DNA of 64,000 nucleotides from DASXTC01 sp036505635 (lineage in GTDB: Bacteria; Acidobacteriota; Polarisedimenticolia; JACPZX01; DASXTC01): assembly GCA_036505635.1 (NCBI GenBank), contig DASXTC010000075.1, positions 56,658-120,657 on the forward strand, written 5' to 3'. This document shows, in pieces, positions 45,164 through 54,100 of the stretch (position 1 is its first letter; each line of letters begins with the position of its first letter). The position numbers were made by a program, and so were the translations under genes. The notes below the pieces were generated by a model. The model did not search any database. It was given only the letters and a program-made list of their open reading frames with translations, and was not told the origin of the DNA.

Positions 45164-45652
45164 CTATAGCGCCCGCTCCATGGCGGTCTCGTCGCACCGG
45201 CTCAGACGCGGACAGAGGCGGCAGTCGTTCCAGATCTTCTGGGGGAAGCGCTCCCTGGCCGCGACCTTGAACCCGTGGCGCTCGAAGAACGCGACACGGC
45301 GCGTGAGGCAGAAGACCCTGCGGATCCCGCGGCGGCGCGCCTCGTGGAGGAGGGCCTCCGCCAGGCTCCCGCCGATCCCTGCTCCTCTCCACCGCGAGTC
45401 GACCGCCAGCGTTCGGATCTCACCGAGCCCGGTCGCGGTCGGATGGAGGGCGCCGCACGCCACGAGACGCCCGTACCGCGTCGCGACGATGAATCCTCCG
45501 ACGTGCCGCATCAGATCCTCGCGGGAGCGCGGCAGCAGCGTGCCGTCGGACGCGAAGGTGGAGAGGAACCGCTCCAGCTCGGGCACGTCGGAAGCGAGCC
45601 CCGGCCGCAGCAGGACCTCCAGTCCGCGCGCCTCTGCAGCGGCTCCCGTCAC
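45164..45652 (-). CDS. argA: N-acetylglutamate synthase, short GNAT type
   Basis: 162 residues. A GNAT fold with acetyl-CoA loop DSRWRGAGIGGSLAEALL and a C-terminal FPQKIWNDCRLCPRLSRCDETAM, the typical ending of short N-acetylglutamate synthases with four cysteines. It acetylates glutamate, the first committed step of arginine synthesis. The start is GTG, overlapping the stop of argH (GTGA), with GGAGG upstream. Since the nearby ArgJ can also make N-acetylglutamate by recycling, this enzyme may serve to prime the cycle. Confidence 0.87.
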   Translation of the reverse strand: MTGAAAEARGLEVLLRPGLASDVPELERFLSTFASDGTLLPRSREDLMRHVGGFIVATRYGRLVACGALHPTATGLGEIRTLAVDSRWRGAGIGGSLAEALLHEARRRGIRRVFCLTRRVAFFERHGFKVAARERFPQKIWNDCRLCPRLSRCDETAMERAL

Positions 45653-47028
45653 GGCGCCTCCAGGATCGCCCGAGCGCGGTCCATCTGGGCCAGCACAGCC
45701 GCGCGCGCCGTTCCGCCCGTGGCGCTCCGGCGCTCGACGGCCGCCTCGAAGCCAAGCCCGGAGAGATCCTCGGTGCGCAGCGGCCCCGGCAGACGCGCTC
45801 CCTCGATCCCGGACAGATCCAGCAGACCCACTCTCCTTCGGCGCGCCTCGGTCACCGCCTCTCCCACGGCGGCGTGGGCCTCCCGGAAGGAGAGACCCCG
45901 CGCCACCAGACGATCGGCGACCTCGGTCGCGAGCAGATCATCCGACAGCGCGCCGCGCATCCGCTCCCTGTTGAACTCGATCCCCAGGATCGCGGCCGTC
46001 ATCGCCTCGAGCCCCGCGAGGGTGGCTCCTGTGATCCGCCAGACAGGCGGCTTGTCCTCCTGCAGGTCGCGCTGGTAACCGGTCGCCAGGCCTTTGAGCA
46101 GCGACAGCAGCGCCGTGACGTCGCCGATCGCCGCCGCCGCGCGGCCGCGCACCAGCTCGATCAAATCCGGGTTCCTCTTGTTGGGCATGAGGCTAGATCC
46201 GGTGGCCAGCGCATCGGGCCAGCGGACGAAGCCGAACTCCGTGGTGCTCCAGATCGACAGATCCTCTGCGAGACGCGACAGGTGCACCGAGAGGAGCGCG
46301 CAGGCGAAGGCCAGCTCGGCAGCAAAGTCGCGGTCGCCCACCGCGTCGAGACTGTTGTCCGAGACCTCGCGAAAGCCGAGCTGCGCTGCGAGCCACGCGC
46401 GATCGATCCCGAAGGGATTGCCGGTGGCGGCGCCGCTGCCCAGCGGCAGCACGGAGGCGCGCCCCCGCGCGTCGGCAAGCCGCCCGGCGTCGCGCTCGAG
46501 CGGCCAGAAGTGCGCCATCAGCCAGTGGGCCAGCCGCACGGGCTGCGCCCGCTGAAGGTGCGTGTAGGCCGGAAGCAGGGTGTCGATCTCGGCCTCGGCC
46601 CTCGTGACGAGACCCCGCTGCAGGGCGCGTACGCCACTGAGGATCCCGTCCGCGCGCTCGATGACCGTCATCCGGAACGCGGTGACCACCTGGTCGTTGC
46701 GGCTCCTGCCGGTGTGCAGGCGCCGGCCCGCCTCGCCCGCGCGTCGGATCACCTCGGCCTCGATCGCCGCGTGGATGTCTTCGGCGCCGGCTGGGGCCCA
46801 TCGCCCGGTCGCCAGGTCGCCCCGCATCTCATGAAGCGCCGCGATGAGGCGCGTCACCTCCTCCTCCTTCAGCACGCCCGCCCGGCCCAGCGCGCGGGCA
46901 TACGCGGCGGAGGCCCGCAGATCCGCGTCGGCCAGCGGCAGATCCTGGATGAGGGAGAGGGAGAGCGCGACGAGCGCGGGGTGGGTCGGCTCCGAGAAGC
47001 CACCGCCCCAGAGACGTTCGGTCGTCAT
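45649..47028 (-). CDS. argH: Argininosuccinate lyase
   Basis: 459 residues from ATG 47028, with GGAG 6 nt upstream and only 2 bp after the argJ stop. It splits argininosuccinate to arginine and fumarate. The fumarase/aspartase-superfamily signature is GSSLMPNKRNPD. LHTGRSRNDQV and YTHLQRAQPVRLAHWL are the two other conserved regions of the lyase. A much longer frame upstream is only an overlapping non-coding reading. Confidence 0.95.
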   Translation of the reverse strand: MTTERLWGGGFSEPTHPALVALSLSLIQDLPLADADLRASAAYARALGRAGVLKEEEVTRLIAALHEMRGDLATGRWAPAGAEDIHAAIEAEVIRRAGEAGRRLHTGRSRNDQVVTAFRMTVIERADGILSGVRALQRGLVTRAEAEIDTLLPAYTHLQRAQPVRLAHWLMAHFWPLERDAGRLADARGRASVLPLGSGAATGNPFGIDRAWLAAQLGFREVSDNSLDAVGDRDFAAELAFACALLSVHLSRLAEDLSIWSTTEFGFVRWPDALATGSSLMPNKRNPDLIELVRGRAAAAIGDVTALLSLLKGLATGYQRDLQEDKPPVWRITGATLAGLEAMTAAILGIEFNRERMRGALSDDLLATEVADRLVARGLSFREAHAAVGEAVTEARRRRVGLLDLSGIEGARLPGPLRTEDLSGLGFEAAVERRSATGGTARAAVLAQMDRARAILEAP

Positions 47029-47030
47029 CG

Positions 47031-48257
47031 TCAGCTCCGATAGCTCGCGTTGATCGCGACGTAGTCGGCCGACAGGTCGCACCCCAGCGCCCGCGCGTCG
47101 GCCCGGCCCCGGCCGATCGTGAGATCGATCCGGATCCTGCGACCGCGCAGGTGGCGTGCCGCCGGGCCCTCGCCCGCGGGACGCGGGCCTCCAGCGCGCG
47201 CCACCAGATGGCCGCCGATCCGGAGCGCGAGCGCCGAAGCATCGAGGCGCACGCCCGAACGCCCCGCAGCGGCCAGGATGCGCCCCCAGTTCGGGTCGCC
47301 ACCGTGTATGGCCGTCTTGACCAGCATCGAGGACGCGATCGCGCGGGCCACACGGCGCGCGTCCCCCTCCGAGCTCGCGCCGCGCACGTTCACCTGAATC
47401 AGCTTTCGCGCGCCCTCGGCGTCGGCCGCCACGGTCTCGGCGAGATCGAGGCAGACACGATCGAGGGCCTCGCCCACGGCCCGTTCCGCCCGGCTCCCGG
47501 GCGCGACCCGCCCGCCCGCGGCGCCGCCCGCCATGAGCAGCACGCAATCGTTGGTGCTGGTGTCGCCGTCCACCGTGATCGAGTTGAAGGAGCGCTCCGC
47601 CGCGCGCGCGAGCAGGCGCCGCGCCTGGGCGCGCCCCAGGGGGGCGTCGGTGGTCACCACGCACAGCATCGTGGCCATCTCCGGGTGGATCATCCCGGCC
47701 CCCTTGGCCATCCCTCCCACCCGAAAGGACCGGCCTCCGGCCCGCACCTCGAGCGCGCGCTGCTTGGGGCGCGTGTCAGTCGTCATGATCGCGCGCGCCG
47801 CCGCCGCGGCGGCGTCCCTGCCCGAACCGAGCCGCGTCGCGAGCCGCGGCATGGCCTCGACGAGCCGCCCCACCGGAAGCGGAACCCCGATGACCCCGGT
47901 GGAGGCCACGAGCACCTCGGAGGGGGAACGCAGGGCGAGGGCTCGGGCCGCCGCGCGAGCCGACCGCTCCACCGCAACCTCTCCGCGGCGCCCCGTGCAG
48001 GCGTTGGCGTTGCCGCTGTTGAGCAGTACGGCCCGGACGGGGCCTCCCCGGCGCACGATGGCGCTGGACCAGAGGACCGGAGCCGCCTTCATCTGGTTGG
48101 TCGTGAAGACGCCGGCCGACACGGCCGGCCGCTCGGACACGACCAGCGCGAGATCGTCGCGCTCCGCGCCGGGCTTGATCCCGGCGCTCGCCGCCCCGGC
48201 GAGAAAGCCACGGGGCGCCGTCACCCCGCCGCGCAGGCTCTTCAGACGAAGCGCCAA
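47031..48257 (-). CDS. argJ: Bifunctional ornithine acetyltransferase / N-acetylglutamate synthase
   Basis: 408 residues, TTG start. It transfers acetyl from N-acetylornithine to glutamate, recycling the acetyl group. The self-cleavage site KGAGMIHPEMATML has the nucleophilic Thr at the autoproteolysis junction, and GNANACTG and HGGDPNWGRILAAAG are conserved. The stop is 2 bp before argH and its start is next to the argG stop. It is a core member of the arginine run. Confidence 0.95.
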   Translation of the reverse strand: MALRLKSLRGGVTAPRGFLAGAASAGIKPGAERDDLALVVSERPAVSAGVFTTNQMKAAPVLWSSAIVRRGGPVRAVLLNSGNANACTGRRGEVAVERSARAAARALALRSPSEVLVASTGVIGVPLPVGRLVEAMPRLATRLGSGRDAAAAAARAIMTTDTRPKQRALEVRAGGRSFRVGGMAKGAGMIHPEMATMLCVVTTDAPLGRAQARRLLARAAERSFNSITVDGDTSTNDCVLLMAGGAAGGRVAPGSRAERAVGEALDRVCLDLAETVAADAEGARKLIQVNVRGASSEGDARRVARAIASSMLVKTAIHGGDPNWGRILAAAGRSGVRLDASALALRIGGHLVARAGGPRPAGEGPAARHLRGRRIRIDLTIGRGRADARALGCDLSADYVAINASYRS

Positions 48258-48258
48258 C

Positions 48259-49509
48259 TCAGGCCTCGACCTCGGCGGCGAGCCGGATCGGCGCGCCCGC
48301 GGCCGGAGCGTGCCTCGCGGCCTCCGCCTCCAGGGGCAGGCCCATCAGACGGATGAGACCGTTGGCGTCGGACTGGTCGTACCCCGAGCCCGCGCCGAAG
48401 GTGCTGAGGCGCGCGTCGTAGAGCGAGCCCGCCGACCGCCTCGCCACGCACCGCGCGCTCCCCTTGAAGAGCACCACCCTCACCTCCCCCGTCACCGGCT
48501 CCATCAAACGCGTCACCAGCGCATCGAGGGCCTCGCGCACGGGGGTGAACCAGAGGCCGCGATAGACCAGGTCGGCGTAGGCCTCGCCCGCCCGCATCCG
48601 TTCCCGCAGGGACGCCGCGTCCAATGTGATCCCCTCCAGATCGCGCAGCGCCGCCATCAGCACCGTCCCACCCGGAGTCTCGTAGACGCCGCGCGACTTG
48701 AGCCCCACGACGCGGTTCTCCACCATGTCGAGGCGCCCCACGCCATGAGCGCCCGCGACCTCGTTGAGACGAGCGAGAAGCTCGTGCGGTGGAAGCGATG
48801 CGCCGTCGAGCGCCGTGGGAAGACCGGCCTCGAACCCCAGCGTCACCTCCCGCGGAGTGGAGGGTGCATCCCATGGATCGACGGTGATCCTGAACAGGTC
48901 GGCCGGAGGCGCGCACCAGGGATCCTCCAGGCATCCTCCTTCGTGGGACATGTGCCAGAGGTTCCGGTCGCGCGAGTAGAGGGAGTCGCGCGTCACCGGC
49001 ACCGGGATCCCGTGTCGCTGCGCGTAGGCAAGCGCGTCCTCCCGGGACGCGATCTCCCACTCCCGCCATGGGGCAATCACCCTGAGGTCAGGCGCCAGCG
49101 CCCGGTAGGCCAGCTCGAAGCGGAGCTGGTCGTTTCCCTTGCCGGTGCAGCCGTGCGACAGCGCGTCCGCGGCCGTTCGCCGCGCGGCCTCCACCTGCCG
49201 CTGCGCGAGGAGGGGCCGCGCCAGCGCGGTGCCGAGGAGGTAGCGCCCTTCGTAGATTGCGCCCGCGCGAAGGGCGGGCCACAGGTAGTCGCGCGCGAAC
49301 TGCGGCTTCAGGTCCTCGATGATCGCCTCGCACGCCCCCGTCGCCAGGGCCTTCATCTCGAGACCGTCGAGCTCCGAAGCCTGGCCGACGTCCCCCGTGC
49401 AGGTGACCACGTCGCAATCGTAGCGCTCCATGAGCCATGGCACGATGATCGATGTGTCGAGCCCCCCCGAATAGGCCAGCACCACCTTCTTCACGCCCTC
49501 GCTCATCAT
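48259..49509 (-). CDS. argG: Argininosuccinate synthase
   Basis: 416 residues. It joins citrulline and aspartate with ATP. The P-loop is AYSGGLDTS near the N-terminus; HGCTGKGNDQLRFE and the SYSRDRNLWHMSHEGG-like segment (LYSRDRNLWHMSHEGG) are signature regions. Two ATGs open the frame: the first overlaps the argD stop (ATGA), and the second (49506) is better placed after GGGAGGG. Its substrate citrulline requires an ornithine transcarbamylase that is not in this window. Confidence 0.96.
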   Translation of the reverse strand: MMSEGVKKVVLAYSGGLDTSIIVPWLMERYDCDVVTCTGDVGQASELDGLEMKALATGACEAIIEDLKPQFARDYLWPALRAGAIYEGRYLLGTALARPLLAQRQVEAARRTAADALSHGCTGKGNDQLRFELAYRALAPDLRVIAPWREWEIASREDALAYAQRHGIPVPVTRDSLYSRDRNLWHMSHEGGCLEDPWCAPPADLFRITVDPWDAPSTPREVTLGFEAGLPTALDGASLPPHELLARLNEVAGAHGVGRLDMVENRVVGLKSRGVYETPGGTVLMAALRDLEGITLDAASLRERMRAGEAYADLVYRGLWFTPVREALDALVTRLMEPVTGEVRVVLFKGSARCVARRSAGSLYDARLSTFGAGSGYDQSDANGLIRLMGLPLEAEAARHAPAAGAPIRLAAEVEA

Positions 49510-50762
49510 CTCCCTCCCGTCGCGGACACGGCCACCTTCAGGCTACCCCGGCTTCGGGCCCGTGAGGCCGTCATCCCGGTCATCTCCGAGGCGACCGAAC
49601 GGATCACTCCGAGCGCCTCGGCGATCTCCCTCTCAGTGCAGTTGAGCGGCGGCAGCAGTCGCACTGCGTCGGCACCCGCTCGCGTCAAGAGCAGCCCCCG
49701 GTCCCGCGCCCGCGTCACGATCCGGTCGGGCTTGTGGATCCTCGGGTTGGCCACCACGAGCGCCTGCATCAGCCCGCGCCCGCGCGCGTGGCTGAAGACC
49801 GGAGACCCGGCCGCCAGATCGTCGAGCCCGGCCCGCAGGCGCGCCCCCAGTCCCGCGACCCGGTCGAGAAAAGCCGGCTTCGCGATGGCGTCGAAGACGC
49901 GAGTGGCCACCGCGCAGACGGCCGGGCCCCCGGAGAAGGTCGATCCGTGCAGGCCGGGCTTGAGCAAGTCGGCAACCTTCTCGTTGATCAGGACCGCGCC
50001 CAGGGGGAGTCCCGCCGCGAGCGGCTTGGCCAGCGTGACCATGTCGGGGACGACGCCGTAGATCCGGTAGGCGTAGAGCGAGCCGATCCGACCCAGACCG
50101 CACTGCACCTCATCGAAGATGAGCAGCGCCTCCTGCCTGTCGCACAGCTCGCGCAGCCCCTGCAGGAACTCCGGGTGGGCCGGCACCACGCCTCCTTCCC
50201 CCTGCACGGGCTCGACGATGACGGCGCAGACCTTGCCGTCGATCGCGCCGGCCGCCTGGTCCAGATCGTTGAACTCGACGAAGCGAACCCCCGGCACCAA
50301 CGGGCCGAAGGGCTTGCGGTAGGACGGATGGTGCGTGACGGCCAGCGCGCCGCATGTGCGCCCGTGGAACCCTCCCTTGAAGGCGACCAGCCCCTTCTTG
50401 CCCGCGCCCCCCGCGTGAACGCCGTGCAGGCGGGCGAACTTGAGGGCGGCCTCGTTGGCCTCGGCGCCGCTGTTGGCGAACCAGATCTTCTCGGCAAACG
50501 AGGAACGCTTGAGCCGATCGGCCAGCTCCAGCGCGGGGAGGTTCCCGTAGAGGTTGGAGCAGTGCCCCAGCGTGGCGAACTGCCGGGCCAGCGCCGCCGC
50601 GAGATCTCGCCTGCCGTGCCCCAGCGCGGCCACGCCGAGCCCGGCGGTGAAATCGAGGTAGCGTCGCCCCCCGGTGTCCCAGACCCTCGTGCCTTTCCCG
50701 CGGGCCAGGATCAGCCGCGGATGGAAGAGCACTCCCGCCAGCACCGACGGCTCGTCAATCAT
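49506..50762 (-). CDS. argD: Acetylornithine aminotransferase
   Basis: 418 residues, ATG 50762 after GAGGAGGAG. A PLP fold type I class III aminotransferase with LIFDEVQCGLGRIGSLYAY (binding Asp), PLAAGLPLGAVL, whose TLAK precedes it and carries the Schiff-base Lys, and SGAEANEAALKFAR. It makes N-acetylornithine from the semialdehyde. The start overlaps the end of argB by 8 bp. Confidence 0.94.
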   Translation of the reverse strand: MIDEPSVLAGVLFHPRLILARGKGTRVWDTGGRRYLDFTAGLGVAALGHGRRDLAAALARQFATLGHCSNLYGNLPALELADRLKRSSFAEKIWFANSGAEANEAALKFARLHGVHAGGAGKKGLVAFKGGFHGRTCGALAVTHHPSYRKPFGPLVPGVRFVEFNDLDQAAGAIDGKVCAVIVEPVQGEGGVVPAHPEFLQGLRELCDRQEALLIFDEVQCGLGRIGSLYAYRIYGVVPDMVTLAKPLAAGLPLGAVLINEKVADLLKPGLHGSTFSGGPAVCAVATRVFDAIAKPAFLDRVAGLGARLRAGLDDLAAGSPVFSHARGRGLMQALVVANPRIHKPDRIVTRARDRGLLLTRAGADAVRLLPPLNCTEREIAEALGVIRSVASEMTGMTASRARSRGSLKVAVSATGGR

Positions 50763-51525
50763 GGATCTCCTCCTCCCCCGCGAACACGCGGGTCCCGCCG
50801 ACCGACATGAGGCACCCTCCTGCGAAACCGCCGATGACGACCTCGCCCACGCCGCCACCGGCCGCCCGCGAGGCGGCCCTGAGCTTGGGCGCCATTCCCC
50901 CGGTGATCTGGCCGCTCTCGAGGTACTCCGCGAGACGGCCGGCCTCCATTCCGGCGAGAGGGGCTCCGTCCAGGATCACCCCCGCGACGTCGGACAGGAG
51001 CAGGAGGCGCTCGGCCCCCATCGCCATCGCCAGCGCGCAGGCGACCTCGTCGGCGTTCACGTTGACCGCCTCGCCCGAGGGCCCCAGCGAGATGGGCGCC
51101 ACCACGGGCGTGTAGCCCGATGCCAGCAGATCCCGAAGGAGGGCGGGGTCGACGACCGCGGGCCGGCCCACGAGCCCCAGCTCCGGGATCCGTTCGCACC
51201 GCACCATCGCGCCGTCGCACCCCGACACGCCGACGGCCCTGCGGCCGGCCGCGATGAGATCCCGTACGAGCGCCTTGTTGACCGTTCCGCAGAGGGCCAT
51301 CTCGACGTGCCCGAGATCCTCCGGGCCGGTGATGCGGCGTCCGTCGATGAACCGGGGCTCGATCCCGAGCCTCTTCTGAAGGCCGGTGACCTGCCGTCCG
51401 CCGCCGTGGACCACCACGAGGGGACGTTCCAATAGAGCGCAGCTTTCCGCCAGACGGCGGCGCGGGATCTCCTCCTCGCAGAGCGCGCCGCCGACCTTGA
51501 TCACCCAGGCCCGGCGGGCGCTCAC
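50755..51525 (-). CDS. argB: Acetylglutamate kinase
   Basis: About 256 residues from GTG 51525, whose GTGA overlaps the argC stop; a GTG two codons earlier is equally possible. Amino-acid kinase fold: WVIKVGGAL at the start, VVVHGGGRQV, VNVNADEVACALA, and SGQITGGMAPKLRAA near the end. It phosphorylates N-acetylglutamate, usually the feedback-controlled step. Confidence 0.94.
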   Translation of the reverse strand: MSARRAWVIKVGGALCEEEIPRRRLAESCALLERPLVVVHGGGRQVTGLQKRLGIEPRFIDGRRITGPEDLGHVEMALCGTVNKALVRDLIAAGRRAVGVSGCDGAMVRCERIPELGLVGRPAVVDPALLRDLLASGYTPVVAPISLGPSGEAVNVNADEVACALAMAMGAERLLLLSDVAGVILDGAPLAGMEAGRLAEYLESGQITGGMAPKLRAASRAAGGGVGEVVIGGFAGGCLMSVGGTRVFAGEEEIHD

Positions 51526-52595
51526 GCGCACGACCACCCGGCCAGCGGGAGCGCGGTCTCCTCCGGCCATCCCATCATGCGGTTGAAGTTCTGGACCGCC
51601 TGGCCGGCGGCCCCCTTGATCAGGTTGTCGATGGCGGCGAAGACCATGAGGACGCTCCCGCCGGCAGCCGTGCGCACCGCGAGGTCGCACCGGTTCGAGC
51701 CGCGCACGTGGCGCGTCTCCGGCAGCGCGCCCTCGTCCAGCACGCGCACGAACGGCGAGCCCGCGTAGCGCGCGGCGTAGAGTTCCCTCGCCCGGCCGGA
51801 ATCGACCGGCCTTCCGAGCCTGAAGGCCATGCTGGCCAGTATCCCGCGCGACATCGGCGCCAGGTGCGGATTGAAGATCACGGGGCCGGGGGCCGACTCT
51901 CCGACCCGGCCCATGGCCTGGAGGATCTCCGCGAGGTGCGGGTGCTCCTCGCCGACCCTGTAGGGCGCGACCGAGCCGTCACACTCGGCGAAGTGGGTGG
52001 AGAGCGACGGCGAACGCCCGGCCCCCGAGACCCCCGAGATCGCGTTGACGATGATCGGCTCCGAGGATCCCCATCCAGCGTGGATCGCCGGCAGCAGGCC
52101 CAGCAGGACGGCGGTGGCGTAACAGCCGGGATTGGCCACCAGCGGCGCCGCGTCGATCTCGGGGCCGCACCACTCGGTCAGGCCGTAGACGGCCCGCTGG
52201 AGGAGCCCCGGATCGGGGTGGTCGACCCCGTGGCGTTCGAGGAACTCCCCGGCGCCGCGCAACCGGAAGTCGGCCGACAGGTCGATGACGCGCAGCCCCG
52301 CATCGAGCCAGGCCCGCGCGCGCGGGGCGAAGGCGCCGTGAGGCAGCGCGGTGAAGACGACCTGGACGCCGCGGTCGAGCCAGGCCTCCGGCCGGTCCGG
52401 ATCGTCATCCAGGACGAGACCGGCGGCGGGCATGGAAGGAAACACGCGCGACATCGTGCGGCCCGCGTTGGAGCGGGAACCGGCCGCCGCCAGGCGCGCG
52501 CCCGGGTGGCCGCTCAGAAGGCGCACGAGCTCGGCGCCGGCGTAGCCGGTGGCACCCAGCACACCGACGCCTGCCGGGGCCGGCCCGCCGGTCAC
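51522..52595 (-). CDS. argC: N-acetyl-gamma-glutamyl-phosphate reductase
   Basis: 357 residues from GTG 52595 (AGGAGG upstream, GTGA overlapping the argR stop). An NAD(P)-binding GVLGATGYAGAELVRLL and the active-site VANPGCYATAV with the catalytic Cys are clear; HFAECDGSVAPY and HLAPMSRGILA are conserved substrate-binding regions. It reduces acetylglutamyl phosphate to the semialdehyde. Confidence 0.95.
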   Translation of the reverse strand: MTGGPAPAGVGVLGATGYAGAELVRLLSGHPGARLAAAGSRSNAGRTMSRVFPSMPAAGLVLDDDPDRPEAWLDRGVQVVFTALPHGAFAPRARAWLDAGLRVIDLSADFRLRGAGEFLERHGVDHPDPGLLQRAVYGLTEWCGPEIDAAPLVANPGCYATAVLLGLLPAIHAGWGSSEPIIVNAISGVSGAGRSPSLSTHFAECDGSVAPYRVGEEHPHLAEILQAMGRVGESAPGPVIFNPHLAPMSRGILASMAFRLGRPVDSGRARELYAARYAGSPFVRVLDEGALPETRHVRGSNRCDLAVRTAAGGSVLMVFAAIDNLIKGAAGQAVQNFNRMMGWPEETALPLAGWSCA

Positions 52596-53104
52596 GCATA
52601 CCTCCTGCCGGTCAGCTCCGCCACGCGCCTGATGAAGGCCCCCGCCCGCCGCGCCGTCCTGGTCACGATGAGGATCGTGTCGTCTCCCGCGATGGTGCCC
52701 TCGACCTCCGCCCATCGCATCAGGTCGATGGCGCGCGCCACCCCGGTCGCGTTTCCCGGGGGCGTGTGCAGGAGCACCAGGTTTTTCACCGCCTTGACCC
52801 CCTGCACGAAGGCTTCGATCTCCATCCGCTGCCGGTGCCTGTCCAGCAGCTCGGTGGGGGCCGAGGGCAGCACGTACACGTAGGCGCCCTCCCGGGCGGG
52901 CACCTTGCCGATCCCCAGGCTCTTGAGGTCGCGCGAGAGCGTCGCCTGCGTGACCCTCACTCCCTGTCCGCGGATGAGGCGGCCCAGCTCGGCCTGACTG
53001 CCGATCCGCTCCCTCGCGATCAGATCGGTGATGAGCTGGCGGCGCGTGATGGCGCCGGCGTCTGTCCGGCCCGCGGTGGCCCGCGCCTGTGAATGCTTAT
53101 TCAT
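52592..53104 (-). CDS. argR: Arginine repressor
   Basis: 170 residues. A winged helix-turn-helix (about 20-75: TRRQLITDLIARERIGSQAEL, VTQATLSRDLKSLGI) and a C-terminal arginine-binding/hexamer domain (about 95-170: NLVLLHTPPGNATGVARAID, EGTIAGDDTILIVTR). It represses or activates arginine genes according to arginine level. The gene heads its own operon and its ATG lies within a predicted ARG box, so it should control itself and the whole run. There is no Shine-Dalgarno sequence; the -10 box ends 7 nt before the ATG. Confidence 0.95.
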   Translation of the reverse strand: MNKHSQARATAGRTDAGAITRRQLITDLIARERIGSQAELGRLIRGQGVRVTQATLSRDLKSLGIGKVPAREGAYVYVLPSAPTELLDRHRQRMEIEAFVQGVKAVKNLVLLHTPPGNATGVARAIDLMRWAEVEGTIAGDDTILIVTRTARRAGAFIRRVAELTGRRYA

Positions 53105-53123
53105 CGGCGCGAATATAAATACA
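53090..53123 (-). promoter_or_regulatory. Two predicted ARG boxes (ArgR operator)
   Basis: Box 1, at 53090-53103, is the perfect palindrome TGAAT-N4-ATTCA and overlaps the argR start codon. Box 2, at 53110-53123, is a weaker GAATATAAATAC, centred 20 bp away, about one helical step count as for known tandem ARG boxes. Box 2 covers the -10 region, so ArgR binding should block transcription. Confidence 0.75.
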
Positions 53124-53141
53124 AATAGGAGGGGCTGTCAA
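53112..53141 (-). promoter_or_regulatory. Predicted leaderless promoter of the arginine operon
   Basis: TTGACA (53141-53136), 18-bp spacer, TATATT (53117-53112), then exactly 7 nt to ATG 53104. Transcription should start at or beside the A of the start codon. Confidence 0.7.
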
Positions 53142-53278
53142 CCGAAAATTGCGGGGCGCGGGTGGGCCGGCTGGAGCCGATCCTCGGGCGGTCTCGAGGC
53201 GATCGGCCCAGGCTCCGGTTGACCGGCGGTCCTAAGCGCCGTATAGTTGAGGCTCACGGCCCATCAGGAGAGCCGCAC

Positions 53279-53566
53279 ATGGCGACGATGATCACCGAGG
53301 AGTGCATCAACTGCGGGGCCTGCGAACCGGAGTGTCCGAACCAGGCGATCACCCAGGGGGACGACATCTACGTGATCGACCCGTCGCTCTGCACCGAGTG
53401 CGTCGGGTTCCACGACGTCGAGCAGTGCGCCGCGGTCTGCCCGGTCGACTGCTGCGTGCCCGATCCCAACAACGAGGAGCCCGAGGCGGCCCTCGTGGAC
53501 CGCGCCAGGCAGATCCACCCGGACAAGGAGATCGGGGAGGAGTTCCCCTCCCGGTTCCGGACCTGA
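53279..53566 (+). CDS. YfhL-type 2x[4Fe-4S] ferredoxin
   Basis: 95 residues, AGGAG before ATG 53279. Cluster 1 uses C9-IN-C12-GA-C15-EPE-C19-P. Cluster 2 uses C38-TE-C41, an eight-residue insertion with HDVEQ, then C50-AAV-C54-P, the longer loop typical of YfhL-like (Allochromatium-type) ferredoxins. An acidic C-terminal tail follows. It carries low-potential electrons; the partner is unknown. Its stop abuts the stop of the convergent AhpD-like gene. Confidence 0.93.
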   Translation: MATMITEECINCGACEPECPNQAITQGDDIYVIDPSLCTECVGFHDVEQCAAVCPVDCCVPDPNNEEPEAALVDRARQIHPDKEIGEEFPSRFRT

Positions 53567-53962
53567 TCAGCCGGTCTTCATCTCCTGCTCGATTTCCTGG
53601 ATGATGGACTGCGCGTGCCGCACGTGCGGGATCGTGATCGACCCACCCACGATCATCGCCACGTCGAGGGCCTCGACGAACTCCGGCAGAGTCACCCCCC
53701 GCTCCGCGCACTGCAGGACGTGATAGGTGATGCAGTCGTTGCACCGCAGCACGGTCGAGGCGACCAGACCCAGCAGCTCCTTGACCTTGGAGCCGAGCAC
53801 CCCCTCGTCATAGGCCTGTCCGTCGAGGGCGAAGAATCGCTTTGTCTGCAGCGTGCCGGTCTGCAGGATCCTATCGTTCATCTTCTGGCGTTGCGCCCGG
53901 AAGGCGTCGATCCTCTCTCCCATCCGCAAGACCTCATCTGACGTCAATGACCGCGCTTCCAT
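53567..53962 (-). CDS. AhpD/carboxymuconolactone decarboxylase-family protein
   Basis: 131 residues from ATG 53962; a longer upstream frame is not supported. All-helical CMD fold with the redox motif C74-ND-C77 and His81 in LRCNDCITYH, as in AhpD-like peroxidase partners. AMIVGGSITIPHVRHA is the usual C-terminal helix. It probably reduces peroxides or acts as a disulfide carrier. The gene stands alone between two plus-strand genes. Confidence 0.85.
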   Translation of the reverse strand: MEARSLTSDEVLRMGERIDAFRAQRQKMNDRILQTGTLQTKRFFALDGQAYDEGVLGSKVKELLGLVASTVLRCNDCITYHVLQCAERGVTLPEFVEALDVAMIVGGSITIPHVRHAQSIIQEIEQEMKTG

Positions 53963-54100
53963 CGCCGGGGCTTCCCGAGTCCCGGCTGCCGGCGATCCAT
54001 GGGTATCGTCACAGTTGACAACACGCTTCCCGCGCGGGTCAAGGAAGGCCGATGTGCTACCCTTCGGCTCCCTGCCCCTGCCCGGACCACAGGAGCCTCG

